Part shown: positions 60,724 to 64,000 of the stretch, piece after piece
Layout of the letters: each line of letters begins with the position of its first letter
How positions within the stretch are numbered: the first letter of the stretch is position 1
Source: Amycolatopsis mongoliensis
GTDB lineage: Bacteria > Actinomycetota > Actinomycetes > Mycobacteriales > Pseudonocardiaceae
Assembly: GCF_030285665.1 (NCBI RefSeq)
Contig: NZ_CP127295.1
Coordinates: forward strand, 6,324,001-6,388,000
Direction of reading: 5' to 3'
Length of the DNA: 64,000 bases
Notes under the pieces: model-generated
The model's input: the letters and a program-made list of their open reading frames with translations, nothing else
The model's database searches: none
Told to the model about the DNA's origin: nothing
Made by a program: the position numbers and the translations under genes

Positions 60724-61293
60724 ATGACGCGGAAACTGATCTTCGGCATGAACGTGACCCTGGACGGCTACATCGCCGCGACCGGCGTCGACATCGGCTG
60801 GAGCGGGCCGCCGAGCGATGAGCTGTTCCAGTGGTGGCTCGACCAGGAGCAGGCGATCGACCTGTTCCTGTACGGGCGCAAGCTGTGGGAGACGATGAGC
60901 TCCTACTGGCCGACCGGCGACCAGCAGCCGGACGCCACCCCGGCGGAGATCGAGTTCGCGCGGAACTGGCGGGACACGCCGAAGGTGGTGTTCTCCTCGA
61001 CGATCGACAAGGTCGACTGGAACGCCCGCCTGGTCACCGGCGACGCGGTCGCCGAGATCACCCGGCTCAAGGCCGACGACGGCGGCCCGATGAGGGTGGG
61101 TGGTGCGACGCTGGCCGGGGCCGCCATGCGGGCCGGGCTGGTCGACGAGTACGAGATCGTCACCCATCCGGTCCTGGTGGGTGGCGGCACGCCGTTCTTC
61201 ACGGCGCTGGACAGTTGGGTGAACCTGAACCTCGTGGAGACGCGGACGTTTCCCGGCGGCGTGGTGCAGACCCGCTACGAGACGAGGCGATAA
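60724..61293 (+). CDS. Dihydrofolate reductase-family protein (RibD_C-like)
   Basis: This is a 189-residue protein with a CAGGAGG ribosome site. It begins MTRKLIFGMNVTLDGYIAAT, has DLFLYGRKLWETMSSYWP, KVVFSSTIDKVDWNARLV, then MRVGGATLAGAAMRAGLVDE and EYEIVTHPVLVGGGTPFF. These are the markers of the YyaP/RibD_C branch of the DHFR superfamily, NADPH-dependent reductases with unknown substrate. It is intact, unlike its frameshifted relative at 55186-55766. It converges with an ECF sigma gene. Confidence 0.9.
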   Translation: MTRKLIFGMNVTLDGYIAATGVDIGWSGPPSDELFQWWLDQEQAIDLFLYGRKLWETMSSYWPTGDQQPDATPAEIEFARNWRDTPKVVFSSTIDKVDWNARLVTGDAVAEITRLKADDGGPMRVGGATLAGAAMRAGLVDEYEIVTHPVLVGGGTPFFTALDSWVNLNLVETRTFPGGVVQTRYETRR

Positions 61294-61307
61294 GCCCGGG
61301 CCAAGAA

Positions 61308-61332
61308 GCCCCGCCGGCAACCCCGGCGGGGC
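61308..61332. terminator. Bidirectional hairpin terminator
   Basis: GCCCCGCCGG and CCGGCGGGGC form a perfect 10-bp stem with a 5-base loop between the converging DHFR-like and sigma-factor genes. Confidence 0.8.
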
Positions 61333-61353
61333 GTCCACTCGGGACATGCGTGA

Positions 61354-62361
61354 TCACAGGGTCGGGGGCAGGTCCAGCCAGGGTTTGTCGGTGACGTCGA
61401 ATCCGGTGAGCTCGGCGATCTTCCCGTCGACGATGTGCAGGACCGCGAGGTTCAGCAACCGGTACTCCGGATCGTCGGGGGTGCGGCGGTACAACACGGC
61501 GGCAGGCATGCGGTTGACCGTCGTGGCGATGCAGCGCCAGTCGTCGTAGCCGCGCTGGAAGAGCCCACCGGAGACCCAGCCGTCCACCGCGTCCTCGGCC
61601 CCCACGATCACGGTGCCCGGATCGGGCAGCATCGCGAAGCGCAGGTCCTCGCGCAGCAGGGACATCAGCCCGTCGAGGTCGTTGCGCTCATGGGCGTCGA
61701 TGTAGGACTTCACCACGCCGCGCTCGTCGTCCGACAGCTCGTGGGTGGCGGGGCTGCGCCAGTCGAGGCGGCGGCCGGGCAGCTGCTCGCGCATCGTCAC
61801 CCGCGCCCGCTGCAGTGCGCTGGTCACCGAAGCGACGGTCAGCTCGAGGGCGTCGGCGGCCTTCGACGCCGGCCAGCCGAGGACGTCGCGCAGGATGAGC
61901 ACCGCCCGCTGCCGCGGCGGCAGGTGCTGGACGGCGACGATGAACGCCAGCTCGATCGTCTCCCGCGCCACCACCGATTCCTGCGGGTCTTCGGGGAGCA
62001 TCCGGTCGGGGTACGGCTGCAGGTACGGCAGCTCGGAGCCGGAGTCCGGCAGCGCGGACGGTGCGGGTGTGCGGTCGTTGCGCTTCTCCAGGAAGTCGAG
62101 GCAGACGTTCGTCGCGATCCGGTACAGCCAGGTCCGCAGCGCGGCGTGGCCCTTGAACGTCTCCCGCTTGTTCCACGCTCGCAGGAACGTCTCCTGCGTC
62201 ATGTCCTGGGCGTCCTCGTAGTTCGCGAGCATCCGGTAGCAGTGCACCTGCAGCTCACGCCGGTGACGCTCCGTGATGAGCGCGAAGCGCGCCGTATCGC
62301 CTGAGCGGACCGCCGCGATGAACGTGGCCTCGTCGGCGTCCAGCGGTTTGGCGTCGGTCAT
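61354..62361 (-). CDS. ECF sigma factor with C-terminal SnoaL-like domain
   Basis: This is a 335-residue sigma factor from ATG 62361, chosen for the AAGGA site nine bases before it; an earlier ATG at 62379 is possible. Region 2 reads ELQVHCYRMLANYEDAQDMT, then QETFLRAWNKRETFKGHAAL; region 4 has VAVQHLPPRQRAVLILRDVL and AADALELTVASVTSALQRAR. A SnoaL/NTF2-like domain of about 120 residues follows (VVKSYIDAHERNDLDGLMSL; LLNLAVLHIVDGKIAELTGF). This plan is that of the SigG/SigJ-like ECF factors, in which the extra domain modulates activity. No anti-sigma gene is next to it. Confidence 0.93.
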   Translation of the reverse strand: MTDAKPLDADEATFIAAVRSGDTARFALITERHRRELQVHCYRMLANYEDAQDMTQETFLRAWNKRETFKGHAALRTWLYRIATNVCLDFLEKRNDRTPAPSALPDSGSELPYLQPYPDRMLPEDPQESVVARETIELAFIVAVQHLPPRQRAVLILRDVLGWPASKAADALELTVASVTSALQRARVTMREQLPGRRLDWRSPATHELSDDERGVVKSYIDAHERNDLDGLMSLLREDLRFAMLPDPGTVIVGAEDAVDGWVSGGLFQRGYDDWRCIATTVNRMPAAVLYRRTPDDPEYRLLNLAVLHIVDGKIAELTGFDVTDKPWLDLPPTL

Positions 62362-62749
62362 GGTCAGCGATCCTTCCATCGGTGCGAGGGGCTACCAGAA
62401 CTGACGACGGGGCGGGGGATTTCTGATCGGTGAAGCCGCCGGCACCGGGCCGTTCGTCAGGGCGGACGGGTCGGGTCGTTCCAGGGGAGGTGCTCCAGGT
62501 CAGGCAAGATGCCGCCCGAACCCGCCACCCGGACACCGGGTCACTTCAGAGTGCCGGCCTGGTGGCTCGGCCGGCCGAAGACCCGGGCCCCGCCCGCACG
62601 ACCGCGCTGCCGCCGTTCCTGGTCGGGTCGCTGGGGGAGTACCGCGCTCGGCACTCGCACGGTTCGTGTTCACGGCGCCGAGCGCGACATGGCCGGCAGG
62701 GACCGCCGTCGACCGACTCGCGGCGTAAGCGGTGCGGGACGAGGTTGGT
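62362..62749. other. 388-bp gene-free stretch
   Basis: Open frames on both strands are low-complexity, Arg/Pro-rich and unlike known proteins. It must contain the sigma-factor promoter. No terminator or RNA gene is evident. Confidence 0.5.
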
Positions 62750-63649
62750 TCAGACGATGTCCTGGGGGTGCAGCACGATGCGCCCGTGGGTCTTGCGATC
62801 GGCCAACGCCTGATAGGCGTCGCGCACGGCCGTGAGCGGGTACGTTGCGGCGACAGGGATGTACAGGTCGCCCGTAGCGGCGAGGGCGGCCAGCCCGGCC
62901 AGTGCCGGGGGGCCGCCGGCATCGGTCGTTCCGAAAGATTTGACGCCCTTCTCCTTCGCTCCGCGATAGTCGACAACGGTGTCGATGCGGTCCACCGGAA
63001 CGCCGAGGTCGATCGCGAGGTCGATGTAGCCGCCACCGACGGCGTCGATGAACGCATCTGTTCGGTCGGTCGTGGCGAGGATCCGTTCCCGTTCACCGTC
63101 GCCGTACTGGACGGGCTCGATGCCGTGATGGCGGAGCAGGTCGAAATGCGCGGCGCTGGTCAGGCCGATCACCCTCGCTCCGGTGCGGAGTGCGAGCTGT
63201 GCCGCGGTGAACCCGACGCCGCCCGATGCGCCTGAGATCACGACGGTCTCACCGGGCCGGGGCTCGACCGCCCGGATGGCACCGAGACCCGCCATCGGTG
63301 TGGTGTAGAGCGAGCCCGCCACGTCCCAGCCGAGGGCGTCAGGCTTGCTCACCAGTTGGGCTGCCGGGATGGCGACGAACTGGGCGTGGGCGTCCCAGCT
63401 CTGGAGCCACCCCAGCACCGCGTCCCCGACGGCGAAACCGGACACGTCGGCACCGACAGCGACGACTTCACCGGCGAGATCGCGCCCCGGCGTGTACGAA
63501 CTGCCGTGCAGCGCCGGTAACGCCCCGGGGTTGAGCACACTGGCCGCGACCTGCATGACCACCTCGCCCGGGCCGGGCACGGGCTCGGGGACGTCGGCGA
63601 GGTAGATCCCGTCGATGCCGGAAAACCGGTCATAACGTACTGCTTTCAT
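62750..63649 (-). CDS. NADP-dependent quinone oxidoreductase-like MDR protein
   Basis: This is a 299-residue reductase from ATG 63649 with a CAGGAG ribosome site. It starts MKAVRYDRFSGIDGIYLADV, has YTPGRDLAGEVVAVGADVSG, and the NADP motif is VVISGASGGVGFTAAQLALR. The zinc-ligand residues are absent, as in quinone reductases. It is a different subfamily from the reductase at 38950-39900. It lies 50 bp behind the TetR-type gene in the same direction and is probably regulated by it. Confidence 0.9.
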   Translation of the reverse strand: MKAVRYDRFSGIDGIYLADVPEPVPGPGEVVMQVAASVLNPGALPALHGSSYTPGRDLAGEVVAVGADVSGFAVGDAVLGWLQSWDAHAQFVAIPAAQLVSKPDALGWDVAGSLYTTPMAGLGAIRAVEPRPGETVVISGASGGVGFTAAQLALRTGARVIGLTSAAHFDLLRHHGIEPVQYGDGERERILATTDRTDAFIDAVGGGYIDLAIDLGVPVDRIDTVVDYRGAKEKGVKSFGTTDAGGPPALAGLAALAATGDLYIPVAATYPLTAVRDAYQALADRKTHGRIVLHPQDIV

Positions 63650-63699
63650 GAGATCTCCTGGTGTAGGTGATTCGAATCGGCCGGAACGCGAGAGCACGT

Positions 63700-64000
63700 T
63701 CAGGTGCGGCGCAGGAGCGGCAAGAGGATGTCGTCAACGAGGTGCGCGATGAAGGCGGCGTCGCACGGCTCACCCACGACGACGCGGTGCACGATCACTG
63801 CGGAGGCGACCTCGGCGAAGAGCGGCGCCGCTCCGGGCGCCAGGCGCTCGGCCGCTTGGCGGAGAAGTCCGTCCGTCATCGCGGTCTCGTCCCGCCGCAG
63901 GATCCGCCGCATCGCCTGGGCGAGCCCGGCGTCGTTGCGCATGCCGGCGAACAGGGCTCCGAGCAGGCCGACGTCCTGTTCGGAGATGCTCCGCGCCAGC
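63700..64000 (-). CDS. TetR-family regulator, N-terminal part beyond the window
   Basis: About 99 codons of the C-terminal ligand-binding half are visible: LARSISEQDVGLLGALFAGM, then RNDAGLAQAMRRILRRDETA and AFIAHLVDDILLPLLRR at the end. The pattern matches the TetR/AcrR C-terminal domain. The helix-turn-helix lies beyond the right edge. It probably represses the downstream quinone oxidoreductase. Confidence 0.75.
   Translation of the reverse strand, partial: LARSISEQDVGLLGALFAGMRNDAGLAQAMRRILRRDETAMTDGLLRQAAERLAPGAAPLFAEVASAVIVHRVVVGEPCDAAFIAHLVDDILLPLLRRT

Noticed and set aside
1..64000. Search for tRNA, rRNA, CRISPR arrays and insertion sequences
   Set aside because: No tRNA-like cloverleaf, regular repeat-spacer array, transposase gene or paired terminal inverted repeats were found by eye. 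A covariance-model search would be needed to exclude small RNAs.

Overview
The window reads as chromosomal DNA of a high-GC actinomycete. GTG starts are common, stop/start overlaps (ATGA, GTGA) link most operons, several genes have a TANNNT-type -10 box six or seven bases before the start codon as in leaderless actinobacterial mRNAs, and the gene families (DUF6286, AmaP, DUF4913, AfsR-type SARP, MmyB) are actinobacterial. A pseudonocardial genus such as Amycolatopsis is my best guess, an inference from gene content and the tGAATGAGTCATTCa palindrome. No rRNA, tRNA, CRISPR array or intact transposon was seen.

Layout. 1-6006: a leftward catabolic operon (aldolase, CoA-transferase A and B, cysteine-less thiolase-like protein, DUF35 partner, cupin, MFS importer cut by the left edge). 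Its first gene carries an in-frame TAA. 6281-8002: a two-gene redox operon behind a tandem operator. 8025-11159: TspO, CsbD and an envelope-stress cassette (two Asp23 proteins, a DUF2273-like peptide, a DUF6286 protein, an AmaP-like protein), followed by a TetR relic. 11352-30854: a potassium region with two KimA-like permeases around a complete kdp system (small membrane protein, kdpF-A-B-C-D-E), plus a PhoU-like protein, a DrrAB-type ABC exporter and an AfsR-like regulator. Tandem GTCAA-like repeats with an 11-bp period lie before kdp and before the second permease and may be KdpE sites. 30993-46987: mixed transport, regulation and metabolism, including a NarL-type two-component system, lipoproteins, flavin monooxygenase, quinone oxidoreductase with MmyB regulator, LysE exporter with Lrp regulator, amidase, AraC regulator and methyltransferase.

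47052-54329 is the most unusual part. A membrane-anchored STAND (NB-ARC/TPR) ATPase overlaps a DUF4913 gene by 67 bp. After a GNAT gene comes a three-gene cassette: an unknown 429-residue protein, a MoxR-type AAA+ ATPase and a DUF2201 metallopeptidase-like/VWA protein, preceded by a possible 17-codon leader peptide. These are the best candidates for uncharacterised conflict or chaperone systems.

55186-58008 looks eroded: a frameshifted DHFR-like gene, a gene whose frame continues past its stop, orphan reading frames and non-coding sequence. The right end holds a secreted GH3 beta-glucosidase, an intact DHFR-like protein convergent with an ECF sigma factor, a quinone oxidoreductase and a TetR regulator cut by the right edge. 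Strong GC-rich hairpins separate many convergent genes. All functional calls come from reading the sequence; no database search was run.
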